Origin: a bacterium
GTDB taxonomy: Bacteria; BMS3Abin14
Direction of reading: 5' to 3'
NCBI GenBank assembly: GCA_029210545.1
Contig: JARGFV010000071.1
Span: forward strand, 1-13,483
Length of the DNA stretch: 13,483 bases
The position numbers were made by a program, and so were the translations under genes. Of this stretch, positions 1 to 8,122 are shown piece after piece. The notes under the pieces were generated by a model. It was given only the letters and a program-made list of their open reading frames with translations. It had not been told where the DNA came from and did no database searches. How positions within the stretch are numbered: position 1 is the stretch's first letter; every line of letters begins with the position of its first letter.

Positions 1-30
1 GGAAAGGGAAAACGACGCTTTTCCCTTTCC
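1..30. repeat. Perfect 12-bp inverted repeat at the window edge
   Basis: Bases 1-12 (GGAAAGGGAAAA) and 19-30 (TTTTCCCTTTCC) are exact reverse complements around a 6-nt loop (CGACGC). The stem is purine-rich on one side. It may be the inner part of a longer hairpin whose outer arm lies outside the window, and it could belong to the 3' end of an upstream gene. The structure is seen directly; the role is inferred. Confidence 0.6.
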
Positions 31-35
31 GTGGA

Positions 36-63
36 GCGAAAAGTCCCGGATTGGACTTTTTGC
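36..63 (+). terminator. Hairpin with T-rich 3' arm, possible terminator of an upstream gene
   Basis: Bases 36-46 (GCGAAAAGTCC) pair with 53-63 (GGACTTTTTGC) through 11 bp including one G-T pair, around a 6-nt loop. The 3' arm carries a run of five T (57-61). There is no long T tract after the stem, so this is a weak or non-canonical rho-independent terminator. It lies directly behind the 1-30 hairpin and before the sucC leader, which fits the end of the preceding transcription unit. Confidence 0.45.
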
Positions 64-86
64 GACCCTATCAAAATCGGTGCTAT

Positions 87-146
87 GAGCTAGGAACTAG
101 GTGCTAAGGAGATCATACTTGGCACCTAGATCTTAGAACCTAGCTC
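87..146. repeat. Inverted array of 7-nt repeats upstream of sucC
   Basis: The left side reads as heptads GAGCTAG, GAACTAG, GTGCTAA (87-107). The right side (123-143) reads as CACCTAG, ATCTTAG, AACCTAG, which are the same kind of unit on the other strand. The arms fold as GAGCTAGG (87-94) with CCTAGCTC (139-146) and AGGTGCTAAG (99-108) with CTTGGCACCT (118-127, one G-T pair). The right arm is one heptad longer, leaving an internal loop. The units resemble short tandemly repeated heptads known from cyanobacteria; whether it acts in the sucC leader is unknown. Confidence 0.7.
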
Positions 147-147
147 C

Positions 148-168
148 TGGCCCGGTCGTACCGGGTCA
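148..168 (+). promoter_or_regulatory. GC-rich leader hairpin before sucC
   Basis: TGGCCCGG (148-155) pairs with CCGGGTCA (161-168) around a TCGTA loop, 8 bp with one G-T pair, followed only by TTT. It is too weak in U content to be called a terminator. It sits about 75 nt before the sucC start and could be an attenuator or simply part of the repeat-rich leader. I did not find a convincing sigma70 promoter between 64 and 241. Confidence 0.3.
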
Positions 169-241
169 TTTGGAAAGTGGAAGCTTTACAGGAACCCAGA
201 CAACCTGGTCGATTGTTGATCGGGCCAACGGAGGTACCCTC

Positions 242-1411
242 ATGAAAATCCATGAATATCAGGCCAAGGGGCTCCTCAAGGAGTATGGTATCCCCATACC
301 CGGAGGCAGAGTCGCCACCTCGGCCGACGAGGCAGCTGCCATTGCCGGTGAACTGGGCGGCAAGGTGGTCGTCAAGGCCCAGATCCACGCCGGAGGCCGC
401 GGCAAGGGCGGTGGTGTCAAGGTGGTCGACGGCCCGGACGAGGCGAAAAAGGCAGCCGAGGGAATGCTTGGCAAACCTCTCATCACCATCCAGACAGGAC
501 CCGAAGGGCAGGTCGTGGGCAAAGTCCTCGTGGAAGGGGCTGTGGGCATCGCTTCGGAACTCTACCTGGGAATGGTAGTGGACCGGGCCTCGGAGAAGGT
601 CGCCTTCATGGCCAGTACCGAGGGAGGAATGGAGATCGAAAAAGTGGCAGCCGAGACTCCCGAGAAGATCCTCAAGGAGTTTATCAACCCCGGCATGGGC
701 TTAATGCCCTATCAGGCCAGGAACCTGGCCTACGGGCTGGGTCTGGAAGGCAAGACCGCTTCTGCCGCCGCCTCCTTCATCATGAAGCTTTACAGGCTTT
801 TCGTGGAAAAGGACTGCTCCCTGGCTGAGATCAACCCTCTCATCGTGACCAGTGACGGGGATGTCATGGCGCTGGACGCAAAACTCAACTTTGACGACAA
901 CGCCGCGTACCGGCACCCGGAACTGGCCGAACTGCGGGACCTGTCCGAGGAGGAGCCCTCCGAGATCGAGGCCTCCGAGCACGGCCTTTCCTATATCAAG
1001 CTGGACGGCCAGGTCGGCTGCATGGTCAATGGCGCCGGATTGGCCATGGCTACAATGGATATCATCAAGCTGGCTGGAGGTGAGCCGGCCAACTTCCTGG
1101 ACGTGGGCGGCGCGGCCAACGAGGAGTCGGTGACCAACGCCTTCAAGATCATCCTTTCCGACAGCAACGTGAAAGCGGTCCTCGTCAACATCTTCGGCGG
1201 CATCGTCCGCTGCGACATCGTGGCCCAGGGGGTCATTGCCGCGGCGAAGAACATCGACCTCAAAGTCCCGGTTGTCGTCCGCCTCGAGGGTACCAACGCT
1301 GAAGAGGGGCTGAGGCTCATCGAGGAGTCCGGACTCAGGTTCCAAACGGCCAAGGGTCTGAAGGCCGCCGCTGAAAAGGCCGTCGCCGCGGCCGGCAAGG
1401 GAGGTGCGTAA
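242..1411 (+). CDS. sucC: Succinyl-CoA synthetase (ADP-forming) subunit beta
   Basis: Cytoplasmic TCA-cycle enzyme subunit: succinyl-CoA + ADP (or GDP) + Pi <-> succinate + CoA + ATP (GTP), working with SucD. The 389-residue product matches the usual length of about 388. It begins [10 protein letters not shown], the family N-terminus. The ATP-grasp region shows [16 protein letters not shown] at residues 45-60, and the C-terminal ligase domain shows [12 protein letters not shown] and [13 protein letters not shown], which contact the SucD phosphohistidine and phosphate. I chose ATG 242 because the family N-terminus starts there and GGAGG (230-234) precedes it; the frame stays open upstream to 170 but that extension is not family-like. 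It is first in a six-gene operon and overlaps sucD by one base (TAATG). Very secure. Confidence 0.97.
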   Translation: MKIHEYQAKGLLKEYGIPIPGGRVATSADEAAAIAGELGGKVVVKAQIHAGGRGKGGGVKVVDGPDEAKKAAEGMLGKPLITIQTGPEGQVVGKVLVEGAVGIASELYLGMVVDRASEKVAFMASTEGGMEIEKVAAETPEKILKEFINPGMGLMPYQARNLAYGLGLEGKTASAAASFIMKLYRLFVEKDCSLAEINPLIVTSDGDVMALDAKLNFDDNAAYRHPELAELRDLSEEEPSEIEASEHGLSYIKLDGQVGCMVNGAGLAMATMDIIKLAGGEPANFLDVGGAANEESVTNAFKIILSDSNVKAVLVNIFGGIVRCDIVAQGVIAAAKNIDLKVPVVVRLEGTNAEEGLRLIEESGLRFQTAKGLKAAAEKAVAAAGKGGA

Positions 1412-2283
1412 TGAGCATCCTGGTAAACAGCGATACCCGGATCGTGGTGCAGGGCATCACGGGAAGGGAAGGCACCTTCCACACGAGACAGTGTGTGGCG
1501 TACGGTTCGAAGGTCGTGGCCGGGGTGACCCCAGGCAAGGGCGGCCAGGAGATGGACGGCATCCCCGTGTACAACACGGTGGCGAAGGCTGTTGAGGAGC
1601 AGAAAGCCAACGCTGCTCTCATCTTCGTGCCGCCTGCCTTCTGCGGCGACGCCATTCTCGAGGCGGCCGAAGCGGGCGTCGACCTGGTGATCTGCATCAC
1701 CGAGGGGATCCCCACCATAGACATGGTCAAAGCCAAGGAGGCTATTCGCTACCATAACGTGCGTATGGTCGGCCCCAACTGTCCCGGGGTGATCACTCCA
1801 GGGGAGTGCAAGATGGGCATCATGCCCGGTTTTATCCACATCCCGGGAGACGTGGGTGTCATTTCCAGAAGCGGGACCCTGACTTACGAGGCGGTGGCCC
1901 AGCTAACGGAACTTGGTATCGGCCAGAGTACCTGTATCGGTATCGGCGGCGACCCGATCATCGGCAGCACCTTTATCGATCTCCTCAGGCTTTTCAAGGA
2001 CGATCCCAAAACCAGCGCTGTGGTGATGATCGGTGAGATCGGCGGCAGCGCTGAAGAGGAGGCGGCGGCCTTTATCAGGGAAGAGGTGAAGAAGCCTGTC
2101 GTCTCCTTCATCGCCGGCCAGACGGCGCCTCCCGGCAAGCGCATGGGACACGCCGGAGCCATCATAGCCGGCGGAAAAGGAACGGCTGCCGAAAAGATCA
2201 AGGCTCTCGAAGCTGCAGGTGTCACGGTGAGCAAGAGCCCCGCCGACATCGGCGCCAGGATAGCCGAAGTCCTGGGCAGGTAA
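1411..2283 (+). CDS. sucD: Succinyl-CoA synthetase subunit alpha
   Basis: Partner of SucC; carries the CoA-binding Rossmann fold and the phosphorylated active-site histidine. The product has 290 residues, normal for the family. The CoA-binding loop is [10 protein letters not shown] (15-24), GPNCPG is at 121-126, the acidic [12 protein letters not shown] is at 208-219, and the catalytic histidine is H247 in GKRMGHAGA. The start ATG overlaps the sucC stop, and GGGAGGTG at 1399-1406 is the ribosome-binding site. Translational coupling with sucC is expected, as the subunits are needed in equal amounts. Eleven bases separate it from korD, so its succinyl-CoA substrate or product links directly to the next enzyme of the operon. 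Confidence 0.97.
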   Translation: MSILVNSDTRIVVQGITGREGTFHTRQCVAYGSKVVAGVTPGKGGQEMDGIPVYNTVAKAVEEQKANAALIFVPPAFCGDAILEAAEAGVDLVICITEGIPTIDMVKAKEAIRYHNVRMVGPNCPGVITPGECKMGIMPGFIHIPGDVGVISRSGTLTYEAVAQLTELGIGQSTCIGIGGDPIIGSTFIDLLRLFKDDPKTSAVVMIGEIGGSAEEEAAAFIREEVKKPVVSFIAGQTAPPGKRMGHAGAIIAGGKGTAAEKIKALEAAGVTVSKSPADIGARIAEVLGR

Positions 2284-2294
2284 CGGAGGCAAAT

Positions 2295-2549
2295 ATGAAC
2301 AAAGCAAACGCCTGGAATGAGGAGACGGTCGTCGCCGAGCACGAAGGTCGTCAGATCACCGTCATCCCCAGATACTGCAAGGGGTGTGAGATCTGCGTGA
2401 AGCTGTGTCCCACATCCACACTGGAGATCAGGGATTTCAAGGTCCACGTTGTCCGCATCGAGGATTGCAACGAATGCACGCTCTGCGAGGTCAGGTGCCC
2501 CGACTTCGCCATCGAGGTCGCCGGTTCGGGCAAAAAGGGGAAAAAGTGA
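2295..2549 (+). CDS. korD: 2-oxoglutarate:ferredoxin oxidoreductase, delta (2[4Fe-4S] ferredoxin) subunit
   Basis: A small 84-residue ferredoxin-like subunit that passes electrons from the KorB iron-sulfur cluster to external ferredoxin. Two complete [4Fe-4S] motifs are visible: C28-x2-C31-x2-C34-x3-C38-P and C58-x2-C61-x2-C64-x3-C68-P. A ~27-residue N-terminal part precedes the clusters and a lysine-rich tail (KKGKK) follows. CGGAGG at 2284-2289 lies 5 nt before the ATG. The stop overlaps the korA start (TGATG). The order D-A-B-C matches the four-subunit KorDABC enzymes of Geobacter-like bacteria, which is why I call it korD and not a free ferredoxin. Confidence 0.9.
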   Translation: MNKANAWNEETVVAEHEGRQITVIPRYCKGCEICVKLCPTSTLEIRDFKVHVVRIEDCNECTLCEVRCPDFAIEVAGSGKKGKK

Positions 2550-3682
2550 TGAGTGGAAAAGAAGTATTTTACCAGGGAAATGAAGCCTGCGCGGAGGGGG
2601 CGCTTTACGCGGGTTGCCGGTTCTTCGGCGGCTACCCCATCACACCGTCCACCGAGGTGGCAGAGATCCTGTCCCGCCGCCTGCCCAGGCTTGGGGGCGC
2701 CTTCATCCAGATGGAAGACGAGATCGCTGCCATGGCTTCGGTCATCGGCGCCTCTCTTGTCGGGAAGAAAAGCCTGACCGCAACCAGCGGTCCCGGGATG
2801 TCGCTGAAGCTGGAGAACCTCGGGTTCGCCTGCCTCACCGAGGTTCCATGTGTGATCCTGAACGTCATGAGGGGCGGCCCGAGCACGGGTCTGCCCACCG
2901 GCCCCAGCCAGTCTGACGTCATGCAGGCCCGGTGGGGTACACACGGTGACCATCCCGCCATCGTACTGACCCCGGCTTCCGTACAGGAGATCTTCACCGA
3001 GACGGTGAGGGCTTTCAACATCTCCGAGCGCCTTCGGACACCGGTGATCCTGCTCACCGACGAGATCATCGGACACATGAGGGAGAAGATCCGCGTCCCC
3101 GAAGAGGGTGAGCTGGAGATCTGGGACAGGCCGAGGCCGGATTGTCCCCCGGAAGAGTACAAGCCGTATGACACCAGCAAGGGGATCATCCCCCCCATGG
3201 CCGATTTCGGAACCGGTTACCGCTGGCACTGCACCGGCCTGAACCACGACGAGACGGGGTTCCCCACCAACAAGCCCTCCCTGGTCCAGCCGGAGGAGGA
3301 GAGGCTGATGGCCAAGGTCACCGAGAACCTGGATATCCTGGAAAGTTACGAGTACACCCAGGCGGAGGGGGCCAGGGTCGGCATCATGGCCTTCGGTTCC
3401 AGCGCCCGGTCGGCCAAGGCGGCCATCGCCATGGCGGCCGAAGAGGGGATCGCCGTTGATTTCCTCAGGCCCATCACGCTGTGGCCCTACCCCGCGGCCC
3501 CCACCATCGAGATGGCCGGGCGGGTCGACACCATCATCGTCCCCGAGATGAACCTCGGGCAGATGATCGAGGAGGTCCAGCGCTGTATCGAGGGCCGTGC
3601 AAGAGTGGCCGGAGTCAACCGCGTGGACGGAGACCCCATTACCCCGGAAAACATCCTCGACAAGATCAGGGAGGTGGCGTGA
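2549..3682 (+). CDS. korA: 2-oxoglutarate:ferredoxin oxidoreductase, alpha subunit
   Basis: Large subunit of the enzyme that converts 2-oxoglutarate + CoA + 2 oxidised ferredoxin to succinyl-CoA + CO2, or the reverse. It holds the pyrimidine-binding domain for thiamine diphosphate and the CoA-binding domain II. In the 377-residue product, YPITPS is at 29-34, the conserved acidic MEDE at 55-58, TSGPG at 79-83 and RGGPSTGLPTG from 108. The YPITPS and GPSTGLPT motifs are characteristic of the 2-oxoglutarate type. I start it at ATG 2549, where MSGKEVFYQGNEA fits the family; the frame is open further upstream but only as an out-of-frame read of korD. It overlaps korD and korB by one base each. Substrate preference is inferred from sequence and from the sucCD context. 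Confidence 0.93.
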   Translation: MSGKEVFYQGNEACAEGALYAGCRFFGGYPITPSTEVAEILSRRLPRLGGAFIQMEDEIAAMASVIGASLVGKKSLTATSGPGMSLKLENLGFACLTEVPCVILNVMRGGPSTGLPTGPSQSDVMQARWGTHGDHPAIVLTPASVQEIFTETVRAFNISERLRTPVILLTDEIIGHMREKIRVPEEGELEIWDRPRPDCPPEEYKPYDTSKGIIPPMADFGTGYRWHCTGLNHDETGFPTNKPSLVQPEEERLMAKVTENLDILESYEYTQAEGARVGIMAFGSSARSAKAAIAMAAEEGIAVDFLRPITLWPYPAAPTIEMAGRVDTIIVPEMNLGQMIEEVQRCIEGRARVAGVNRVDGDPITPENILDKIREVA

Positions 3683-4497
3683 TGTCGTTTGACTACATTA
3701 AATATCTGCGGCCCGGCAAGCTCCCTCACATATGGTGCCCGGGCTGCGCTCACGGCACCGTCATGAAGTCCATTATCAGGGGCATCGACAGGGTTGGCCT
3801 CGACAAGGACAGGACGGTCATCGTGTCGGGTATCGGCTGCGCGTCGCGGATGCCGGGATACGTGGATTTCAATACGCTGCACACCACCCACGGCCGTTCT
3901 CTGGCCTTTGCAACAGGCGTCAAGATGGCCGACCCGAGCCTCAACGTCATCTGTGTCGCCGGTGACGGAGATTCCCTGGCCATCGGGGGCAACCACTTCA
4001 TCCACGCCTGCCGAAGAAACATCGACATCACCATGGTGGTTTTCAACAACAACATCTACGGCATGACCGGAGGTCAGTTCTCCCCGACCACGCCCCACGG
4101 CAAGCTGGCCAGCACGACGCCCTACGGGAACCCGGATTACGCCTTCGATGTGGTCCAGCTGGCCATGGGTGCCGGAGCCACCTACGTATCCAGGAGTACG
4201 GCCTACCACGCCATCCCCCTGGAGAGGCAGATCGCAGACGGCATCACCCACAGAGGTTTTTCCGTCATCGATGCTCTGTGCACCTGTCCCACCACTTATG
4301 GGAGAAGGAACAAACTGGGGTCTGCCGCCGATATGCTCCTGTGGTTAAAGGACAACACGGTGGGCATCAAGGCGGCCGCAAACCTGCCCGACGAAAAAAA
4401 GGAGGGCAAGATCCTTACAGGCGTCTTCCGGCAGGAGGAAAAACCCGAATACTGCGACGAGTACAAGAAGATCATCAAAATGGCCCAGGGAAAATAA
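3682..4497 (+). CDS. korB: 2-oxoglutarate:ferredoxin oxidoreductase, beta subunit
   Basis: Catalytic subunit that binds thiamine diphosphate-Mg and one [4Fe-4S] cluster. The product has 271 residues. Likely cluster ligands are C19 and C22 (WCPGC), C53 (GIGCASR) and a distal cysteine, C200 or C202, in DALCTCPTTYG. The thiamine diphosphate motif starts at GDGDS (94-98) and ends in FNNNIYGMTGGQ (121-132). Ligand assignment follows known archaeal beta subunits and is inferred. ATG 3682 overlaps the korA stop (TGATG), with AGGGAGGTG at 3668-3676 as ribosome-binding site. Its stop codon lies inside an 11-bp A/T-rich hairpin that separates it from korC. Confidence 0.93.
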   Translation: MSFDYIKYLRPGKLPHIWCPGCAHGTVMKSIIRGIDRVGLDKDRTVIVSGIGCASRMPGYVDFNTLHTTHGRSLAFATGVKMADPSLNVICVAGDGDSLAIGGNHFIHACRRNIDITMVVFNNNIYGMTGGQFSPTTPHGKLASTTPYGNPDYAFDVVQLAMGAGATYVSRSTAYHAIPLERQIADGITHRGFSVIDALCTCPTTYGRRNKLGSAADMLLWLKDNTVGIKAAANLPDEKKEGKILTGVFRQEEKPEYCDEYKKIIKMAQGK

Positions 4498-4516
4498 AAA
4501 CCTTTGGTTTTTATTT
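4492..4516 (+). promoter_or_regulatory. A/T-rich hairpin across the korB stop, before korC
   Basis: AAATAAAAACC (4492-4502) and GGTTTTTATTT (4506-4516) are exact reverse complements with a TTT loop. The left arm contains the korB stop codon (4495-4497), and the right arm ends two bases before the korC AGGAG ribosome-binding site (4519-4523). With only two G-C pairs it is a weak stem. It could lower read-through, act as an RNA-processing or stability site, or modulate korC translation. It marks the only non-overlapping junction within korDABC. The structure is seen; the role is inferred. Confidence 0.5.
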
Positions 4517-4532
4517 ATAGGAGAAAATAACA

Positions 4533-5069
4533 ATGGCTCAAAGGTATGAAGTGCGTCTCAGCGGATCCGGCGGCCAAGGCCTTGTCCTCGGGGGAGTGAT
4601 CCTTGCCGAGGCCGTTGCTCTCTACGAGGGGATCAACGCCGTCCAGACACAGTCTTACGGGCCGGAGGCCCGGGGCGGCGCCAGCAAGTCAGAGGTCATC
4701 ATCTCCGATGGGGATATCGACTATCCCAAGGCGACCAGCATCGACCTGCTTTTGACCCTGACCCAGGAATCGTGTGACAAGTATTACTCAGACCTGAAGG
4801 ACGGGGGGATAATACTGGCCGACTCCAGGATGGTCACCGATCTTCCGAAAGGGAATTACAAGATCTATCACCTGCCCATCATTGACACGGCCAAGGAGAA
4901 AGTGGGCAAGGTCTTTGTGGCCAACATCGTGGCTCTCGGAGCCATTGCCGGCCTGGTGGACAGCGTTTCATACGAGAGTGTTGAAAAGGCTGTCCTCAGC
5001 AGGGTTCCGAAAGGTACGGAAGAGATCAACAAACGGGCCTTGAAACTGGGGTACGAACTGGTTGCCTAG
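4533..5069 (+). CDS. korC: 2-oxoglutarate:ferredoxin oxidoreductase, gamma subunit
   Basis: Gamma-domain subunit of the 2-oxoacid:acceptor oxidoreductase family, the domain that packs against the alpha and beta subunits. In the 178-residue product the N-terminal glycine-rich GSGGQG motif (11-16) and the SYGPEARGG signature (about 42-50) are both present; both are standard for this subunit. AGGAG at 4519-4523 precedes the ATG by 9 nt. It is separated from korB by 35 bases holding a hairpin, while the other kor genes overlap, so its dosage may be set separately. It is last in the operon, followed by a hairpin terminator that begins at its stop codon. Confidence 0.93.
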   Translation: MAQRYEVRLSGSGGQGLVLGGVILAEAVALYEGINAVQTQSYGPEARGGASKSEVIISDGDIDYPKATSIDLLLTLTQESCDKYYSDLKDGGIILADSRMVTDLPKGNYKIYHLPIIDTAKEKVGKVFVANIVALGAIAGLVDSVSYESVEKAVLSRVPKGTEEINKRALKLGYELVA

Positions 5070-5109
5070 CAACGTGCCGGACTTTACCGACACGTTGCGA
5101 TGAGTTTTT
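5069..5109 (+). terminator. Terminator of the sucCD-korDABC operon
   Basis: GCAACGTG (5069-5076) pairs with CACGTTGC (5091-5098). After a C-A mismatch, an inner CGG (5078-5080)/CCG (5087-5089) closes a 6-nt loop. A run of five T (5105-5109) follows six bases after the stem. The T tract is short and displaced, so termination may be incomplete, but the position directly at the korC stop is right. Confidence 0.6.
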
Positions 5110-5111
5110 CG

Positions 5112-5233
5112 AAATGCCCCTTATTTTGGATGTTTTCCTGAAATAATTGGCATTTAGCAGGTGAAATATGATGGCTATCTACCAAATATGCCATATGCTT
5201 TTCCGTTTTTCGCTGAATTGCCTTTCGAAAAAC
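5112..5233. other. A/T-richer gap with nested inverted repeats, no gene
   Basis: This part of the 464-base gap between korC and sdhC has no reading frame with codon use like its neighbours. It is visibly richer in A and T than the flanking genes. Two inverted repeats are seen: AAATGCC (5112-5118) with GGCATTT (5149-5155), and GTTTTTCG (5205-5212) with CGAAAAAC (5226-5233). GTTTTTCG also occurs at 5104-5111. They could be binding sites for a regulator of the downstream sdh promoter; nothing identifies the regulator. Confidence 0.35.
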
Positions 5234-5329
5234 TTAAGCCGGGAGTCTGAAACGGATAGTCCGGGCCAGGTTTTTTGCATAATATTTAAACGATATGGAA
5301 CCACTGGCGGTGGTGCCGTATTGTGTAAC

Positions 5330-5358
5330 TTGACATGACTTTTCACAAGTTCTATACA
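5330..5358 (+). promoter_or_regulatory. Sigma70-type promoter of sdhCAB
   Basis: TTGACA (5330-5335) is a perfect -35 box and TATACA (5353-5358) a 5/6 -10 box, separated by exactly 17 bases. Transcription would start near 5365, giving a leader of about 170 nt before sdhC. It is the best promoter match in the window and supports sdhCAB as a transcription unit separate from sucCD-korDABC. Confidence 0.75.
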
Positions 5359-5467
5359 AACCAGATAAGTTTCTGTTAATAGTCCTGCGCCCTGGTTCAT
5401 CAGCGGTGCGGATCGCGTGTCCGGCGGGAGCGGTTGTATTAATCGGTTGGAGGGGCTCGCCCGGGTC

Positions 5468-5488
5468 GTCCGGTGGTTCACACCGGAT
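5468..5488 (+). promoter_or_regulatory. Leader hairpin upstream of sdhC
   Basis: TCCGGTG (5469-5475) pairs with CACCGGA (5481-5487) around a GTTCA loop, extended by a G-T pair. A run of five T (5497-5501) follows about ten bases later. It lies in the long 5' leader made from the 5330-5358 promoter. The spacing is poor for a classical attenuator, so a regulatory role is only a possibility. Confidence 0.35.
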
Positions 5489-5533
5489 CAAAGCGGTTTT
5501 TCAACATTACTACCCCTCTGAAGGAAAGGTGCC

Positions 5534-6196
5534 ATGTCCTTACTTACGAGTAACGTCGGCAGGAAAGTGCTCATGGCGGTCAGCGGCCTGTTCCTTGTGC
5601 TGTTTGCCGTGGCGCACCTCGTCGGAAACTCGACCATCTGGTTGGGTTCCGGCTGGATCAACGCCTACGCGGAGCATCTCCACGGACTCCCCGTCGTGGT
5701 CTGGCCGTTCAGAGCCTTCATGCTCTTCATGCTCTGCGTCCACGTCTTTTTCGGCATCACCCTGACCCTGGAAAACTGGGGCGCCAACCCCGGCAAGTAC
5801 GCGGTCAAGAAACAGCAGAAGATCACCCTTGCCAGCAAGACCATGATCTGGACCGGGCTGGCACTGCTGGTCTTCCTCGTTCTTCACCTGCTTCACTTCA
5901 CCATCAAGGCCCTTCCCGGTGTGGTTCAGATCATGGACTCCCACGGGAGGCCCGACGTTTACACGATGATGGTTGTCGGCATGTACAATATCCTGCCGGC
6001 GGTTCTTTATGTCCTGGCCATGGCTGTTTTGTTCCTCCACACCAGCCACGGCATCGGGAGCATCTTCCAGACTATCGGTCTTAACAACGATAAGACTCTG
6101 CCGAGGTTCAACCTGGCCGCCACACTCCTGGCAACGGTTTTCCTCGTCGGTTTCGGTGCGATCCCGGTTTTCATTGCCGCGCACTTTCTGAACTAA
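5534..6196 (+). CDS. sdhC: Succinate dehydrogenase/fumarate reductase cytochrome b558 subunit
   Basis: Membrane anchor that exchanges electrons between the SdhAB head and the quinone pool. The 220-residue product is of the single-subunit di-heme b558 type found in Deltaproteobacteria, Bacteroidota and Wolinella-like enzymes, not the paired SdhC/SdhD anchors of E. coli. Five hydrophobic segments are visible at about residues 11-30, 57-78, 103-123, 143-168 and 194-217. Candidate heme-ligand histidines within or near helices are H28, H70, H118/H121 and H169/H172. AAGGA (5521-5525) is the ribosome-binding site. Menaquinone as partner is the usual case for this type, but is inferred here. It is separated from sdhA by 12 bases. 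Confidence 0.93.
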   Translation: MSLLTSNVGRKVLMAVSGLFLVLFAVAHLVGNSTIWLGSGWINAYAEHLHGLPVVVWPFRAFMLFMLCVHVFFGITLTLENWGANPGKYAVKKQQKITLASKTMIWTGLALLVFLVLHLLHFTIKALPGVVQIMDSHGRPDVYTMMVVGMYNILPAVLYVLAMAVLFLHTSHGIGSIFQTIGLNNDKTLPRFNLAATLLATVFLVGFGAIPVFIAAHFLN

Positions 6197-6208
6197 GGGG
6201 GTCTAAAA

Positions 6209-8122
6209 GTGATACTCGACGGAAAAAGTCCGACCGGACCCATAGAACAGAGCTGGGACAAACACCGCTTCGACATGAAGCTGGTGAACCCCTCCAACAA
6301 GCGTAAATACAAGGTGCTGGTTGTCGGGACCGGTCTTGCCGGAGCCTCGGCGGCCGCCTCCCTGGGGGAACTGGGATACAACGTGGAAGCGTTCTGTTAC
6401 CAGGATTCCCCGCGACGGGCCCATTCCATAGCCGCACAGGGCGGGATCAACGCCGCCAAGAACTATCCCAACGACGGCGACAGTATCCGGCGGCTCTTTT
6501 ACGATACCGTAAAGGGCGGCGACTTCAGGGCACGGGAGGCCGATGTGTGGCGCCTGGCCCAGGTGAGCAACGACATCATCGACCAGTGCGTGGCCCAGGG
6601 GGTTCCCTTCGCCCGGGATTACGGCGGCTACCTGGACAACCGATCCTTTGGCGGCGCCCAGGTTTCCAGGACCTTCTACGCCAGGGGCCAGACGGGACAG
6701 CAGCTTCTTATCGGCGCCTACTCGGCCCTCATGAGGCAGGTCAAGGCCGGCACGGTGAAGATCTACCCCCGCACCGAGATGCTGGACCTGGTCCTCATCG
6801 ACGGCGAGGCCAAGGGGATCACCATCCGGGACCTTATCACCGGTGAGTACCGCACACATGTCGGCGACGCCGTGATCCTGTGCACCGGCGGCTACGCCAA
6901 CGTCTACGACCTGTCCACCATGGCCCGTGGCCAGAGCGTCAAGGCCAACTGGGCAGCCCACAAGAAGGGTGCCTTCTTCGCCAACCCCTGCTACACGCAG
7001 ATACACCCCACCTGTATTCCCCAGGCCGGCGATTACCAGTCCAAGCTCACCCTCATGTCCGAATCGCTGCGCAACGACGGACGTTGCTGGGTTCCCAAGA
7101 ACCATGGCGATAACCGTGCTCCCGGAGATATCCCCGAGGAGGACAGGGATTACTACCTTGAGAGGAAGTACCCCTCCTTCGGTAACCTGGCTCCCCGAGA
7201 CATCGCCTCCCGGGCCGCCAAGGAGCAGTGTGACGACGGCCGCGGTGTGGGACCGGGCGGCCGCGGTGTTTATCTTGACTTTGCCGACGCCATCAAAAGG
7301 CTGGGAGAAGACACCATACGGGAGCGCTACGGCAACCTTTTCGAGATGTACGAACTCATTACCGCAGAGAACGGCTACAAGGTTCCCATGCGCATCTACC
7401 CGGCCCCCCATTACGCCATGGGCGGCCTCTGGGTGGACTACAACTGCATGAGCAACCTTCCGGGGCTGTTCGTCCTGGGCGAGGCCAACTTCTCGGTACA
7501 CGGTGCCAACAGGCTCGGCGCCAGCGCCCTCATGCAGGGCTTGGCCGATGGTTACTTCGTCATTCCGTACACCATCGCCAACTACCTGGCCCAGACGACA
7601 CCCGGTATGCTCAAGCAGGACGCTGCCGAGTGCCTGGCCTCCATCGACGAGGCCAAGGGAGTTGTCAATAAACTTCTGTCCATCGATGGAAAACGAACCG
7701 TTGCTGATTTCCATCGTGAACTGGGCAAGGTCATGTGGGATTACGCTGGAATGGCACGCAGCGAGGAAAGCCTCACCACGGCTATCGAAAAGATCCCCGC
7801 CATCCGTGAGGAGTTCTGGGAGAACGTCAAGGTCCCCGGGACAGGCCAGGAACTCAACCAGCAGCTGGAAAACGCCAACCGGGTCGCCGACTTCATGGAG
7901 TTTGCCGAGCTGTTCTGCAGGGATGCCCGTCACAGGAAGGAATCTTGCGGTGGACACTTCAGGGTGGAATACCAGACCGACGACGGTGAGGCTGTACGGG
8001 ACGATGAGAACTTCTGCTATTCGGCAGGGTGGGAGTTCAAGGGAGTCGGCAACGAGCCCGAGATGCACAAAGAGCCACTTAAGTTCGAGAACGTCGAACT
8101 GGCGGTAAGGAGCTATAAATAA
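6209..8122 (+). CDS. sdhA: Succinate dehydrogenase/fumarate reductase flavoprotein subunit
   Basis: Catalytic FAD subunit interconverting succinate and fumarate. The 637 residues fit the b558-associated class. The dinucleotide-binding GTGLAG is at 40-45, and H72 in [11 protein letters not shown] is the probable covalent FAD-linkage histidine. Catalytic-site residues include H266 in HPT, R330 in LAPRD, H401 in PHYAMGG, and the GEAN...[17 protein letters not shown] region at 424-448. The residue after HSIAA is glutamine (Q77), as in E. coli SdhA; enzymes of this class share it whichever way they run, so it does not settle direction. The start is GTG 6209 with AGGGGG at 6196-6201; no better ATG fits the family N-terminus. 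It overlaps sdhB by one base. frdA is an equally valid name. Confidence 0.95.
   Translation: MILDGKSPTGPIEQSWDKHRFDMKLVNPSNKRKYKVLVVGTGLAGASAAASLGELGYNVEAFCYQDSPRRAHSIAAQGGINAAKNYPNDGDSIRRLFYDTVKGGDFRAREADVWRLAQVSNDIIDQCVAQGVPFARDYGGYLDNRSFGGAQVSRTFYARGQTGQQLLIGAYSALMRQVKAGTVKIYPRTEMLDLVLIDGEAKGITIRDLITGEYRTHVGDAVILCTGGYANVYDLSTMARGQSVKANWAAHKKGAFFANPCYTQIHPTCIPQAGDYQSKLTLMSESLRNDGRCWVPKNHGDNRAPGDIPEEDRDYYLERKYPSFGNLAPRDIASRAAKEQCDDGRGVGPGGRGVYLDFADAIKRLGEDTIRERYGNLFEMYELITAENGYKVPMRIYPAPHYAMGGLWVDYNCMSNLPGLFVLGEANFSVHGANRLGASALMQGLADGYFVIPYTIANYLAQTTPGMLKQDAAECLASIDEAKGVVNKLLSIDGKRTVADFHRELGKVMWDYAGMARSEESLTTAIEKIPAIREEFWENVKVPGTGQELNQQLENANRVADFMEFAELFCRDARHRKESCGGHFRVEYQTDDGEAVRDDENFCYSAGWEFKGVGNEPEMHKEPLKFENVELAVRSYK

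Noticed and set aside
64-110. TTGCGA (60-65) with TATGAG (84-89) as the promoter of sucC
   Set aside because: Both boxes are poor matches and overlap a hairpin and the heptad array; not strong enough to list.
991-1839. Minus-strand open frames of 200-300 codons opposite sucC, sucD and the kor genes
   Set aside because: Same cause: third-position G/C bias leaves the antisense frame open. The sense genes match well-known families over their full length.
6203-8068. A 621-residue open frame on the minus strand, fully opposite sdhA
   Set aside because: It mirrors the codon bias of the G+C-rich sdhA gene, has no protein-family features and no usable ribosome-binding site. sdhA itself is unambiguous.
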